The notes under the pieces: model-generated
Database searches by the model: none
The model's input: only the letters and a program-made list of their open reading frames with translations
Told to the model about the DNA's origin: nothing
Shown: positions 46,019-54,680 of the stretch, piece by piece
How the letters are laid out: the number at the start of each line of letters is the position of its first letter
Numbering within the stretch: position 1 is the stretch's first letter
Assembly (NCBI GenBank): GCA_963707835.1
Contig: CAVPRI010000002.1
Span: 1,488,001-1,552,000 of the forward strand
Length of the DNA stretch: 64,000 nucleotides
From: Bog-473 sp963707835
Lineage (GTDB): Bacteria; Actinomycetota; Acidimicrobiia; Acidimicrobiales; RAAP-2
Direction: 5' to 3'
Translations under genes and position numbers: made by a program

Positions 46019-46339
46019 ATGCCACACTTCCACGACGCCATGCCGACCGACTGGATCTCCCCGGGCGAGTCCGCCTCCGTCACCGTGGACGGATTCCCCG
46101 TTGCGGTGGCGAACGTCGGCGGTGAATTCTTCGCCTTTCAGAACCTGTGCCCCCACCAGGGAACCACCTTGGGCGGTCGGTCCGTCGAGGAGGACTGCTA
46201 CATCTCGTGCCCCCAGCACGGGAGCCGCTACGACGTCCGCACCGGGCACTGCGTCAAGGAGGCATCCGACGGGTTCAACCAGGACCTCATGACGTTCCGG
46301 ACCCAGGTGGTCGACGACGTGGTCCAGGTCGAGGTGTGA
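46019..46339 (+). CDS. Rieske [2Fe-2S] ferredoxin
   Basis: 106 residues. Cluster ligands are CPHQGTTLGG and CPQHGSRYDVRTG, the two Cys-x-His pairs. It is a soluble small electron carrier of the bacterial dioxygenase/NirD-like type. ATG 46019 follows GGGAGAAGGG. No partner oxygenase is adjacent. Confidence 0.9.
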   Translation: MPHFHDAMPTDWISPGESASVTVDGFPVAVANVGGEFFAFQNLCPHQGTTLGGRSVEEDCYISCPQHGSRYDVRTGHCVKEASDGFNQDLMTFRTQVVDDVVQVEV

Positions 46340-46399
46340 TTCCGTCCCACTGAGCTCCTCGCAACGGGAGCGGTGATCCGTACCCTCGGCTCGAACGTA

Positions 46400-46458
46400 A
46401 GTGCTTGCACTGGAGCGTCCCAGTGGGGACGAACGTGAGAGCGTCCCGGTGGGGACGA
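46400..46458. promoter_or_regulatory. Tandem palindromes before the COG4315 gene
   Basis: Two near-identical 20-base blocks, 46413-46432 and 46439-46458, each contain CGTCCC-N4-GGGACG. They are 26 bases apart centre to centre, just upstream of the ATG at 46475. AGTGCTTGCACT (46400-46411) next to them is another short palindrome. The spacing suits two repressor dimers on one or nearly one face over 2.5 turns. Confidence 0.6.
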
Positions 46459-46474
46459 GAAGAGGACGAGATCG

Positions 46475-47014
46475 ATGGAACCCAAGCGCCTGCCACACTC
46501 CCCTGCCGTCCGGACCCGGCGCGTCATGGCCGTCGCCGCCCTGGGTGGGGCCCTGTCGCTCTCCAGCCTGGCGGTGGGCACGGCCGGGGCGGCCCCGAGC
46601 AAGAAGTTCGTGATCTCGTCGGTGTCCACCACGAAGGCTGGTCGGGTGCTGGCCAGCAACGGCGCCACGCTGTACACGCTCTCGGGCGGCATGGCGTGCG
46701 ATGCGCAGTGCCTGGCGACGTGGCCGGCCGTCACGCTCCCCTCGCAGGTCAAGAGCGCCACCGCAGGTTCCGGGGTTCCCCACGCCAAGCTGGGTGTGAC
46801 CACCGGCCCCAACGGAGCTCGTCAGGTCACCTACGGCGGACACGCTCTCTACCGCTACGTGGGCGACACGGCGCGCGGGCAGGTCAACGGCGACCTCACC
46901 GACCAGTGGGGGACATGGACGGCTGTGGTGATGGCGAAGAAGAACGGCACAGGCGCGTCGAGCGGCAACGGCTCCAGCGGGACCACGGCGGGCTCCGGAG
47001 GAGTGTCCTTCTAG
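46475..47014 (+). CDS. Secreted COG4315-type protein (YxYxxD motif)
   Basis: 179 residues. It has an N-terminal signal peptide (RRVMAVAALGGALSLSSLAV to GTAGAA). Two COG4315 repeats follow: ATLYTLSGGMACDAQCLATW and HALYRYVGDTARGQVNGD, the latter with the Y-x-Y-x-x-D signature. A Gly/Ser-rich tail closes the protein. Exported, unknown function; often found near ECF sigma-factor genes, as here. The tandem palindromes directly upstream suggest specific control. Confidence 0.82.
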   Translation: MEPKRLPHSPAVRTRRVMAVAALGGALSLSSLAVGTAGAAPSKKFVISSVSTTKAGRVLASNGATLYTLSGGMACDAQCLATWPAVTLPSQVKSATAGSGVPHAKLGVTTGPNGARQVTYGGHALYRYVGDTARGQVNGDLTDQWGTWTAVVMAKKNGTGASSGNGSSGTTAGSGGVSF

Positions 47015-47054
47015 TGCGGGCGGCCCACCCCGATCCGGCTGCGGGTGGCACGCC

Positions 47055-48083
47055 GTGGTAGTCGTCCCCCTCTGGCCCTCGACGTCGCCCACGCCGGCGC
47101 GCCGGCGGGCAGCCCTGCTCCGGCTGCGGACCCTCACCGGGCGCATCTACGTCCCCGCTCTGCTCGTCGTGGCCGCCGCAGTGACCCTGGTGGGGATCGG
47201 GTGGTCGACGGCCTGGGGCGGGGGGGACTTCGCCGGCTCCACCGGGGCGCTCCGCGTCGTGGCACTCGGCCCGCTGAGCGCGGCCGTCGTCGGGGTGATC
47301 CTCGTGGTTGAACGAGTGCGACCGGCACAACGGCGACCGCTCGTCGCCCGGGGCCACCGTCAGGACGCGTTGTACGCCATCGCGCACATCACGGTGGTGG
47401 TGCCGCTCATCACAGCCCTCACCCTCGCGTTCTTGGAGATCGCGCACCGGGTCGCACCATGGATGGTGCTGCCGCGCCTGGGGATCGTGCCGCGCGCCGC
47501 GGCCACGATCGCCCTGGTGGTGGCCATGGACGGGTGCAACTGGTTCGTTCACCTGGCCAATCACCGGGTGCGGGCGCTGTGGCGCTTTCACGAGCTCCAT
47601 CACTCGCAGGAGGACCTCAACGCCCTCACCGTCTTCCGGACGCATCCCCTGATCCACGTCTCGTACCTCCTGGCGCTCGTCCCCGGGATGATCCTGGTGG
47701 CCAACGGGGCCGCGTCGACAGCGGTCCTGATCGCCTACGGAGGCGTCGTGACCTTTGCCCACTCCAACACCAACCTCGGATTCGGAGTCCTCGGCCGGGT
47801 CATGGTGAGCCCCAACTATCACCGGATCCACCATCGGCTCGACGGGCCTCAAGACGTCAACCTCGGATTCGCACTCACCGTCTGGGATCAGCTCTTCCAC
47901 CGGGCGGTCTTCCCGACCGCGGAGACGGCCAGAATCGACACCGGACTGCCCGGCCGCCCCTTGGCCGTCGAGCAGGAAGGCACCCGGCCCCGCCACCTGG
48001 CGGTGATGTGCGCCCAGCTGGCCGGGCCGTTCCGGCCGACCGAGGTCCCCATCGACCTTCCATCGGTCCGCCGGGTGTCATGA
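47055..48083 (+). CDS. Sterol desaturase/fatty-acid hydroxylase family membrane enzyme
   Basis: 342 residues, about six hydrophobic segments. The diiron His motifs are complete: WFVHLANHRVRALWRFHELHHS (HxxxH and HxxHH) and SPNYHRIHH (HxxHH). It hydroxylates or desaturates a lipid; the substrate is unknown. GTG 47055. Its TGA overlaps the DoxX start (ATGA). Confidence 0.85.
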   Translation: MVVVPLWPSTSPTPARRRAALLRLRTLTGRIYVPALLVVAAAVTLVGIGWSTAWGGGDFAGSTGALRVVALGPLSAAVVGVILVVERVRPAQRRPLVARGHRQDALYAIAHITVVVPLITALTLAFLEIAHRVAPWMVLPRLGIVPRAAATIALVVAMDGCNWFVHLANHRVRALWRFHELHHSQEDLNALTVFRTHPLIHVSYLLALVPGMILVANGAASTAVLIAYGGVVTFAHSNTNLGFGVLGRVMVSPNYHRIHHRLDGPQDVNLGFALTVWDQLFHRAVFPTAETARIDTGLPGRPLAVEQEGTRPRHLAVMCAQLAGPFRPTEVPIDLPSVRRVS

Positions 48084-48661
48084 GTCGCTCGGACGCGACG
48101 ACGAACGCCACGCCGTCGCCGGTGCGCCAGCGACTCCGTGCTGCGCTCCTGGTGGTGTTCCGGACGCAGCCCAGCGCGGTCGCGGTCGACGCCGCCATGC
48201 TCGCGGCGCGCATTGCGCTCGCCTGGATCTTCGTCTACTACGGCGCCGGAAAGCTCTTCGGCGCGTTCAACGGGCCTGGCATCCACTCGACTGCGGTCTA
48301 CTTCGCAGACACCGCGCACCTTCATCCGGGGACCTTCTTCGCCGTCCTCGGTGGCATGATCGAGCTCGGAGGTGGAATCGCCATGGCCGTCGGGTTCTGC
48401 GCCCGCTTGGCCGGGCTCGCCCTCTTCGGCGACATGGTGATGGCCATGATCACTGTCACCTGGTCGACGGGGATCGCCTCGACCACCACGCCTCCGGGCT
48501 ACCAGGTCAACCTGGCCCTCGCAGTGCTGGCCTTCGCCGTCGCCCTCATCGGCGCCGGCAGGTTCAGCCTCGACGCCGTCGTCGAGCAACGGTTCGTCCA
48601 TCTCGAAACCGGACTGACGGTGATCCGCCCAGAGCGGGTGGCGACGCCCGGCAAGACCTGA
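48080..48661 (+). CDS. DoxX-family membrane protein
   Basis: 193 residues with four hydrophobic helices. LAARIALAWIFVYYGAGKLFGAF is the DoxX N-terminal motif, then FFAVLGGMIELGGGIAMAVG and LALAVLAFAVALIGAGRFSLDAVVE. Translationally coupled to the hydroxylase. A 17-base-offset duplication covers the last codons and the start of the gap. Confidence 0.85.
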   Translation: MSRSDATTNATPSPVRQRLRAALLVVFRTQPSAVAVDAAMLAARIALAWIFVYYGAGKLFGAFNGPGIHSTAVYFADTAHLHPGTFFAVLGGMIELGGGIAMAVGFCARLAGLALFGDMVMAMITVTWSTGIASTTTPPGYQVNLALAVLAFAVALIGAGRFSLDAVVEQRFVHLETGLTVIRPERVATPGKT

Positions 48662-48725
48662 CGCCCGGCAAGACCCCAAGACCCGGTGCCTGGCCGACGC
48701 CACCTAGAGGCTGGCCGACGCCACC
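48643..48725. repeat. Two duplicated gene ends between DoxX and the anti-sigma gene
   Basis: GACGCCCGGCAAGACC at 48643-48658 (end of DoxX) recurs at 48660-48675 after its stop. CTGGCCGACGCCACC at 48690-48704 recurs at 48711-48725, spanning the anti-sigma stop (48704-48706). Each gene end thus has a second copy next to it, in only 80 bases. Confidence 0.8.
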
Positions 48726-49363
48726 ACCCCGCCATGGTCGTCGACGATCCTGACCGCCTCGATCGTCGACGGTGCGACTGGCAGGGGCACCACCCAGGAG
48801 CCGTACCCGTCACGCAGCGCGAACCGCCCGATGTCACGAGTCGAGCCGTTGGAGAGGACGACCCGGCAGGTCACCGTCCCGGTGGCCCGTGCGTCATCGA
48901 GCGTCATGACGAGCCAGTTGCCGTCCGCCGAGATGAGCGACACCTTTCCCCTGACGCCCGACGGCGAAGCCAGGGCGGCCGTCGCCAGGGTGCCGTGGTC
49001 CGGCTGGTCGTGGTGGACGGCAGCGGCCGTCAGTCCCCCCACCAGCGCCACGAGACCCGCAGCCCCGACAGCGAGCGCCACCCTCGTCCGACCGGTCAGG
49101 CGCCGCCGAGAGGTGGCGCGGTCCGCGGTGATGCGCGCCATGACGCGGTCGGCGAACCCCTCGTCGGGCTCGCGCTCGGGATACAAGGCCACCAGGGCAT
49201 CCGCTCCGGCGGACAAGGACTCCAGCTCGACTTCGCAGACGGGACACCGCTCGACGTGCGCCAGGACGCTAGCCCGCTCACGCCCAGAGAGTGCACCGAC
49301 CGCCAGCACGCCGAGATCGTCGGCGAACTCGGCACAGGCCGACCGGTCAGATGTCGGTTCCAC
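48704..49363 (-). CDS. RskA-type anti-sigma factor
   Basis: 219 residues. The zinc-binding anti-sigma domain has CAEFADDLGVLAVGAL and HVERCPVCEVELESL (H-x3-C-x2-C). One membrane helix follows (RVALAVGAAGLVALVGGL). The extracellular C-terminal domain is RskA-like (GVRGKVSLISADGNWLVMTL, GYGSWVVPLPV). It holds the neighbouring ECF sigma factor inactive. GTG 49363 overlaps the sigma gene by 17 bases. Confidence 0.88.
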   Translation of the reverse strand: MEPTSDRSACAEFADDLGVLAVGALSGRERASVLAHVERCPVCEVELESLSAGADALVALYPEREPDEGFADRVMARITADRATSRRRLTGRTRVALAVGAAGLVALVGGLTAAAVHHDQPDHGTLATAALASPSGVRGKVSLISADGNWLVMTLDDARATGTVTCRVVLSNGSTRDIGRFALRDGYGSWVVPLPVAPSTIEAVRIVDDHGGVVASASL

Positions 49364-49985
49364 CAGAACCCTCCCACTCGGCCGCCATGACGTCACGGAC
49401 CTTCGAAAGACCAAGACGGATCCTGCTCTTGGCCGTGCCCAGGGGAATGCCCTCGGCCGCCGAGACCTCGGCCGCCGTCTGGCCGTACCAGGCCGCCCGC
49501 ATGAGCGCCCGTCGCTGCTCGTCCGGCAGAGCGTCGACCGCGCTCCGGACACGCCCCACCAACGTGGACGTCACCGCGCGCTCCTCGGCCGTCGGCTCGT
49601 CATCAGGTCCGTCCCGGGCGTCCAACCACTCGTGGGGATCGACCGGGATGGCACGTCGCGACCGGACGACGTCGATGGACAGGTTCCGGGCGATGCTCGA
49701 GATCCACGTCCCGGCACTGGCGCGGTGCGCATCGAAGACGGCGGCGTGACGCCAGACACGTAGGAAGGTCTCCTGGGAGACGTCCTCAGCTGTGGTGCGG
49801 TCACCCGTGATCGTGAAGGCGATGCCGAACACCCGCCCCTGACAGCGACGCACCAGCGCGGCGGCCGCGCTCGTGTCGCCGGCCGCCATGGCCCCCACCA
49901 GGGCCTCGTCGGAGACCCCGTCCTTCGGCTCCGGCAGCCCGCGGCGGCGCAGGGATCGGCGTTCGAACCCTGCCACCGTCCTCAT
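49347..49985 (-). CDS. ECF sigma factor (SigK/SigL-like)
   Basis: 212 residues. Region 2 has RCQGRVFGIAFTITGDRTTAEDVSQETFLRVWRHA; region 4 has ALPDEQRRALMRAAWYGQTAAEVSAAEGIPLGTAKSRIRLGL. Pairing with an RskA-type anti-sigma is as in the SigK group. ATG 49985. Targets may include the COG4315/hydroxylase/DoxX set nearby, a common grouping. Confidence 0.9.
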   Translation of the reverse strand: MRTVAGFERRSLRRRGLPEPKDGVSDEALVGAMAAGDTSAAAALVRRCQGRVFGIAFTITGDRTTAEDVSQETFLRVWRHAAVFDAHRASAGTWISSIARNLSIDVVRSRRAIPVDPHEWLDARDGPDDEPTAEERAVTSTLVGRVRSAVDALPDEQRRALMRAAWYGQTAAEVSAAEGIPLGTAKSRIRLGLSKVRDVMAAEWEGSGGTDI

Positions 49986-50092
49986 GCCTGCTGTCGGCGG
50001 ATCGACGCGGTCACCTCGACCCCTTTCGCTTTCCCCCCTGTACTACGGGCGACCGGCCTTCAGAGATCACCCGGCGCGGATGGCCGGGGGCC

Positions 50093-50542
50093 CTATGTGT
50101 CCCGGCTGTCAGGCACGTGATCGAGTCGGAGCCGGACGTTGCGCTTTGAGCTGATCCGCCACTGCCCGTCGGACCCCTTTCGGTACGTCTCGAAGTAGTG
50201 CCCGTAGCCCTGGATGCTCAAGGGACCGCTCGGCAGCTCGGTCTGCACGTAGTCGAACATGGCCCAGATGCCCTCGGCCTCGGTGTCGCTGAGGAGGGTG
50301 ATCTCGGGCATGTGCCCGTGGTGGGTGGTGACACCCTTGCCAAGCTGGACTTTCAGGTCGGCGAAGTACTCCGCATTGGACACCTGCCCTTTGGGCGACT
50401 CCTGGGGAAGGTAGTGGACGCAGTCGTCGGTGAACAGCTGCGCGAAGGCCTCCCAGTCCTTCGTGTCGAGCATCCGGAAGTACCGGGCCTTCAACTGCTT
50501 GATCTGCTCGATGTCCCACAACTGCTCGTTCGTCGGCGTCAT
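50093..50542 (-). CDS. SnoaL-like/NTF2-fold protein
   Basis: 149 residues of the NTF2 cone fold: IEQIKQLKARYFRMLDTKDWEAFAQLFTDDCVHY, then QGYGHYFETYRKGSDGQWRISSKRNVRLRLD. This is the SnoaL_4-type group common beside aromatic or steroid degradation genes (cyclase/isomerase/dehydratase-like). ATG 50542 with GGGAGGGGAAAG; it overlaps the upstream dehydrogenase by four bases (ATGA). Confidence 0.85.
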   Translation of the reverse strand: MTPTNEQLWDIEQIKQLKARYFRMLDTKDWEAFAQLFTDDCVHYLPQESPKGQVSNAEYFADLKVQLGKGVTTHHGHMPEITLLSDTEAEGIWAMFDYVQTELPSGPLSIQGYGHYFETYRKGSDGQWRISSKRNVRLRLDHVPDSRDT

Positions 50543-51342
50543 CTTTCCCCTCCCATGCTGCTCGCCACCTTTCCCAGAGTCCCCAGGTCCACCTCCTGGC
50601 GCCCCGCCGATTGCATCACGGTCTGCACGTCCTTCACCAGGAAGCGCCCGGCCAGCTCCTGCAGCCGCTCCGAGCCACCGAGCGTGGTGACCGTCTCCAG
50701 CGCCTTGCTCGCACCGCTGCCGTGGCGGATGGCCCCCAACGCCGTCAGTGCCTCGAGTCCCACGCCGCCCAGGATCCGCTCGGCGTCGGCGACCAGCGCG
50801 ACGTTCGCGGCGAACAACGCGTTGTTGACCAGCTTGATCCACTGACCGTCTCCCACCTTCCCTACGTGCATGATCGGGTCGGCGTAGGCCTCGAGGACGT
50901 GGTGCACGTTCTGGAGCCGATCCTTGGGCGCACCCACCCAGAGCGTCAATCTGCCCGCGGTGATGTCGGCCGGACTTCCGCTGATCGCCGCGTCCACCAC
51001 GCCCACGCCGAGCGGGACGGCGTGGGCGTCGAGGGTCTGGACCGTGGCCGGATCGACGGTGGTGTGGTTGACCAGGATCGACCCGGGCGCCATGTGCCCG
51101 AGCACGCCGTCAGGGCCGAGGCACACCTCGGTGACCTGGTCGTCGTCGTACACGCACACCACGACGACGTCGCACGTCTCGCCAAGGCCCTGGAGGGAAC
51201 GAGCGTCGATCGCACCGAGGCCGGTCAGATCGGCGACCACCTGCGGATCGCGAGCATGAAAAGCCAGTGACTGTCCCGCACCGAGGAGGCGGTGGGCGAT
51301 GGGAAGACCCATCTGCCCCACACCCACGATCCCGATCATCAC
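50539..51342 (-). CDS. 3-hydroxyisobutyrate dehydrogenase-like NAD(P) oxidoreductase
   Basis: 267 residues. MIGIVGVGQMGLPIAHRLLGAG is the cofactor motif, GSILVNHTTVDPATVQ and DAAISGSPADITAGRLTLWVG the substrate site, and VGDGQWIKLVNNALFAANVAL contains the catalytic Lys. Beta-hydroxyacid dehydrogenase family; substrate unknown. Translationally coupled to the SnoaL-like gene and 11 bases after the VOC gene. Confidence 0.88.
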   Translation of the reverse strand: MMIGIVGVGQMGLPIAHRLLGAGQSLAFHARDPQVVADLTGLGAIDARSLQGLGETCDVVVVCVYDDDQVTEVCLGPDGVLGHMAPGSILVNHTTVDPATVQTLDAHAVPLGVGVVDAAISGSPADITAGRLTLWVGAPKDRLQNVHHVLEAYADPIMHVGKVGDGQWIKLVNNALFAANVALVADAERILGGVGLEALTALGAIRHGSGASKALETVTTLGGSERLQELAGRFLVKDVQTVMQSAGRQEVDLGTLGKVASSMGGER

Positions 51343-51353
51343 GGGCCGCGAGC

Positions 51354-51743
51354 CTATTTCCGCCGCTGGATCAGCTGCACGGTGTGACCGTCGAGATCTC
51401 TCAGGTGCGCGTACCAGACGTCCATGGGCTCGTGATACGTCGGCGCCTGGGCCTCCTCCGCTCCCGCCTCGACCGCCCTGGCGTAAACCGCACGAACGTC
51501 GTCGGTGATCAGCGCCAGCTTTGCGGACGTCGACGGGGCCTCAGGAGTCACGCCCGGTCTGGGCGACACGAGGAGGACCGCCGCGGTGTCGCCCTCTCCG
51601 ATGATTTGGGCCTCCTGGAAGTCGCCGTGGTCCTCACGGGCCCGGACCTTCATTCCGAGTGCCGTCGAATAGAACTCGACCGCCCGTTCCAGATCATGCA
51701 CCGCCAGCTCGAAGCCGCCGATCGTTGTCCCCGTCGGGATCAT
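51354..51743 (-). CDS. Glyoxalase/VOC-family protein
   Basis: 129 residues, one vicinal-oxygen-chelate module pair: GGFELAVHDLERAVEFYSTALGMKV, then AKLALITDDVRAVYARAVEAGAEE and VWYAHLRDLDGHTVQLIQ. Metal ligands may be His in the first strand and Glu/His later. ATG 51743 has GGAGGGG four bases upstream. Confidence 0.85.
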   Translation of the reverse strand: MIPTGTTIGGFELAVHDLERAVEFYSTALGMKVRAREDHGDFQEAQIIGEGDTAAVLLVSPRPGVTPEAPSTSAKLALITDDVRAVYARAVEAGAEEAQAPTYHEPMDVWYAHLRDLDGHTVQLIQRRK

Positions 51744-51832
51744 GCACCCCTCCATCTGCCGGGCCGGCCGGAGCTCCCGCGAGCCCGTGCCGGCGATCCT
51801 CCCCTTCCCCGAACTGACCAACGCGGGTGCGG

Positions 51833-53026
51833 TCAGCCGACCGTCACCGGAAGCCTCTCCCAACCGCGCGTGTCGATGCCCTTGGTCAGCGCCGCGTTGT
51901 CATAGTCGACGGTCCACTCGGGGATCCTCGACAGGATCGTCTCCAGCGCGATGCGACCTTCCACTTTCGCCAGGTTGGCGCCGAGGCAGAAGTGGGGGCC
52001 GAACCCGAAGGTGAAGATCTGGCCCGGCTTGCGGTGGATGTCGAAACGCTCGGGGTCCTCCCACTTCCGCTCGTCGCGGTTGGCGGCCGGCGGCACCATC
52101 ACGACGATGCTCTCGGCTGGGATGGTCCGACCGTGGAACTCCACGGCTTCGGTCGACCACCGGCAGTTGTGGTACGACGGCGGCTCGTACCGCAGGACCT
52201 CCTCGAATGCCTGGGGGATCGCCGAGGGATCCTCGATCAGCTCGCGCCGCTGATCCGGATGGTCGCTCAATAGGCTTCCCGCCCATGCGATCGCCGTGGC
52301 GGTGGTGTCGCTGCCGGCCGAGGTGATCAAGGTGAGGTACGTGACGATCTCGTCGCGGCGAAGGGTACGCCTGACTCCATTCTCGTCTTCGAACTCGAAC
52401 TGCATGAGCTGGGTCATGACGTCGTCGGAGGGGTTCTTCTCCCGCCAGTCGAGGTACTCGTTGAACCACACCGCCGCATCGAGGATGCCCTGCATCACCT
52501 GACGCTCGGGGTCGGCCGTCCCCTCGTGGAGGCTCTTCTGGAAGACAGCCAGGAGGTCGGCCTGGTCCTTCTTCGGGACACCGACCAACATGCCGATGAC
52601 CTGGACCGGCAGCTGCAGAGCGAAGTCGCGCATGAAGTCGAACCGGTCACGCCCCACGAGGCCGTCGACGATCTCCTCGGCCAGGGTGCGGATCTCCCCC
52701 TCGAGGCTCGAGACGGCACGGGGTGTGAACAGGCGGGACACGATCCCCCGGTGCATGGTGTGCATCGGAGGGTCCTCGCCGATGAAGAGCCCCGGCGGCA
52801 TGTCGATGTTCATCATGTTGTAGACCATGCCGCGGCCCGAGATGAACGTCTCCCGGTCGGTCAGGACGCGCGCCAGATCGTCGTGCCGAGTGAGGGCGTA
52901 GAAGCCGTACTTCTCGTTGTAGTAGAGCGGCGCCTCATTGCGAAGCCGGCGGAACGTCTCGTACGGGGACGCGTAGATGTCCCGGTCGTACATGTCGTAG
53001 TAGACCTCAGTCTCCGTAACGGTCAT
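51833..53026 (-). CDS. Cytochrome P450
   Basis: 397-residue soluble bacterial P450. The I-helix oxygen groove is LITSAGSDTTATAIAWAG, ExxR is FEEVLRYEPP, and the heme loop FGFGPHFCLGANLAKVEGR carries the Cys ligand. Group members oxidise terpenes, steroids or fatty acids; the exact substrate is unknown. It clusters with LLM, VOC, dehydrogenase and SnoaL-like genes on the same strand. The 3Fe-4S ferredoxin at 43373 may be its partner. Confidence 0.93.
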   Translation of the reverse strand: MTVTETEVYYDMYDRDIYASPYETFRRLRNEAPLYYNEKYGFYALTRHDDLARVLTDRETFISGRGMVYNMMNIDMPPGLFIGEDPPMHTMHRGIVSRLFTPRAVSSLEGEIRTLAEEIVDGLVGRDRFDFMRDFALQLPVQVIGMLVGVPKKDQADLLAVFQKSLHEGTADPERQVMQGILDAAVWFNEYLDWREKNPSDDVMTQLMQFEFEDENGVRRTLRRDEIVTYLTLITSAGSDTTATAIAWAGSLLSDHPDQRRELIEDPSAIPQAFEEVLRYEPPSYHNCRWSTEAVEFHGRTIPAESIVVMVPPAANRDERKWEDPERFDIHRKPGQIFTFGFGPHFCLGANLAKVEGRIALETILSRIPEWTVDYDNAALTKGIDTRGWERLPVTVG

Positions 53027-53158
53027 CGCAAACCCCCAAGACGCTGTCCCAAGTCATCACAGCCTATGCCGGCCGCCGGGCCGGGACAGAAGCTCCCGCC
53101 GCACTCCCAATCCTTGGTCACCGGTCTGAAACTGGATCGCCGGTGCCCGAGGGCGACG

Positions 53159-54028
53159 TCAGCCCACCTGGCCGAGGCGTTCCATCAGGGGACCCCATGT
53201 CTGCTCGAGGGCTTGGGCGGGATCGGCGCCCGACGAGGACACGACCAAGGCATGGACACCCAGATCGGCCAGGGCAGAAGCCTCGGTGAGGACGGCGTCC
53301 GGGTCGCCGGCGTCGAGGTCACTCGCCAAGGCGGTCACCTCGATGGTCGAGAAGTCGCGCCCGACCTCGTCGCAGTGGCGGCGCAGCACGTCGAGCTTGT
53401 GAGCCACGACGGTGTGGCCACCGATGAGGTTGCAGGCGTCGGCGTAGGTCGCCACCAGTCGGAGGGTCTTCCGTTCCCCGTTGCCGCCGATCAGGAGCCG
53501 GGGTCTCGGTGTGCTCACCGGTGGTGGTGAGCACAGTGTCTCGGAGAGCCGGTAGTGGGTCCCCTCGTAGGGGCCGTTGTCGTCGCTCCACATCTGGAAG
53601 CAGATCTGAATGGCCTCTTCGAGCCGTTCGTAGCGCTCGCTCAGGGGCGGGAACGGGACGCCCAGGCCCAGGTGCTCTCGCTCGTACCAGGCCGCACCCA
53701 GTCCGAGCTCGGCCCGGCCGCCCGAGAGGACGTCGAGCGTGGTGATCGTCTTGGCCAGGAGGCCGGGATGGCGATAGGTCACACCGCCGACGAGGAGCCG
53801 GAATCGCAGCCGTTCCGACTTGGCGGCGGCATAGGCCAGCGACGTATAGCCCTCGAGCATCGGCTCCTCCGCTGGCCAAACCGCCTCCATCTGAAACCAG
53901 TGGTCCATGACCGAGAGCGTCCGCACGCCGATCGACTCTGCCGCCTGCACCAGGGACGTGAACGTCGGCCCGATGGCTTCAGGACCCCCGGGCCACGTGA
54001 ATGTCGGTACGTGCAGGTCCAGCTCCAT
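53159..54028 (-). CDS. LLM-class flavin/F420-dependent oxidoreductase
   Basis: 289-residue luciferase-like TIM barrel. SLVQAAESIGVRTLSVMDHWFQ, LLVGGVTYRHPGLLAKTITTLDVLSGGRAELGLGAAWYEREHLGLG and PRLLIGGNGERKTLRLVATYAD are F420-dependent LLM signatures. F420 is expected in Actinobacteria. Substrate unknown; position fits the P450 cluster. Confidence 0.9.
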   Translation of the reverse strand: MELDLHVPTFTWPGGPEAIGPTFTSLVQAAESIGVRTLSVMDHWFQMEAVWPAEEPMLEGYTSLAYAAAKSERLRFRLLVGGVTYRHPGLLAKTITTLDVLSGGRAELGLGAAWYEREHLGLGVPFPPLSERYERLEEAIQICFQMWSDDNGPYEGTHYRLSETLCSPPPVSTPRPRLLIGGNGERKTLRLVATYADACNLIGGHTVVAHKLDVLRRHCDEVGRDFSTIEVTALASDLDAGDPDAVLTEASALADLGVHALVVSSSGADPAQALEQTWGPLMERLGQVG

Positions 54029-54108
54029 CGTGCCCTCCTCCTCGCCGGGGGATCACCCCCCCTCGCCGTGGGAGGGTAGCGGGAGGCGTCAGTGCAACAA
54101 TCGCGTCT

Positions 54109-54414
54109 GTGCCTCGGATCGTGACGGTCTTCAGGTCCCGGCTCCGCCCGGACGTCCCCCAGGAGTACTGGGCACTCTCGGCCCAGCTCGAGAGGATGGC
54201 AGCAGAGACCCCAGGGTTCGTCGAGTACATGTCGCTGACCGACCAAGACGACGCCCACGTCACCGCGGTGGTCTTCGAGACGGCCGAGGCGGAGAAGGCA
54301 TGGCGGGACAACGTCGCCCACCAGGAGGCGCAGCGCCGTGGCCGGGCGGAGTTCTACGAGTGGTACGACGTGTCGGTGTGCGAGGAACTGCGCTCACGCC
54401 GCTGGGAGGCATAG
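54109..54414 (+). CDS. Antibiotic-biosynthesis-monooxygenase (ABM)-type protein
   Basis: 101 residues. RIVTVFRSRLRPDVPQEYW, METPGFVEYMSL-like core (AAETPGFVEYMSLTDQDDAHVTAV counted over two strands) and WRDNVAHQEAQRRGRAEFYEWYDVSVCE are typical of the dimeric ABM fold. It could be a quinol monooxygenase or heme-degrading type. GTG 54109. Divergent from the LLM gene. Confidence 0.75.
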   Translation: MPRIVTVFRSRLRPDVPQEYWALSAQLERMAAETPGFVEYMSLTDQDDAHVTAVVFETAEAEKAWRDNVAHQEAQRRGRAEFYEWYDVSVCEELRSRRWEA

Positions 54415-54680
54415 CGGATCACTCGAACCGTGACCGAGGGCACGCGCGCACCACCTGGACCCCACTGTCACCTCTGGATCGCTCAGCTCAGGGGCACCTC
54501 GCGCAGGGCACCGGGCAGTACCTCGGAGACCAAGGCACGGATGAGCCTTCGGGGAATGACCGCAGGCTGGACTTCGTGCGTTCATTTGGCCAGCGATGCT
54601 CCACGCCTGGATCCGAGCGGCTGACTCCCACATGTCGGCCCGTCCTAGAATCCCAGGCGGTTACGACAACGGAGTTGACC
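54415..54680. other. Gap with probable promoter for the acetyltransferase
   Basis: 266 bases, no credible gene. TAGAAT near 54646 is a possible -10 for the rightward gene at 54681. Confidence 0.35.

Noticed and set aside
45971..47146. Leftward 391-codon frame over the Rieske and COG4315 genes
   Set aside because: Both plus-strand genes have clear cluster-binding or family motifs and start sites; the long complement frame reflects base composition.
49940..49985. tRNA-like GTTCGAACCC block
   Set aside because: It resembles a T-arm, but lies in the sigma-factor coding sequence and no acceptor or anticodon arms fit around it. No tRNA was found anywhere in the window.
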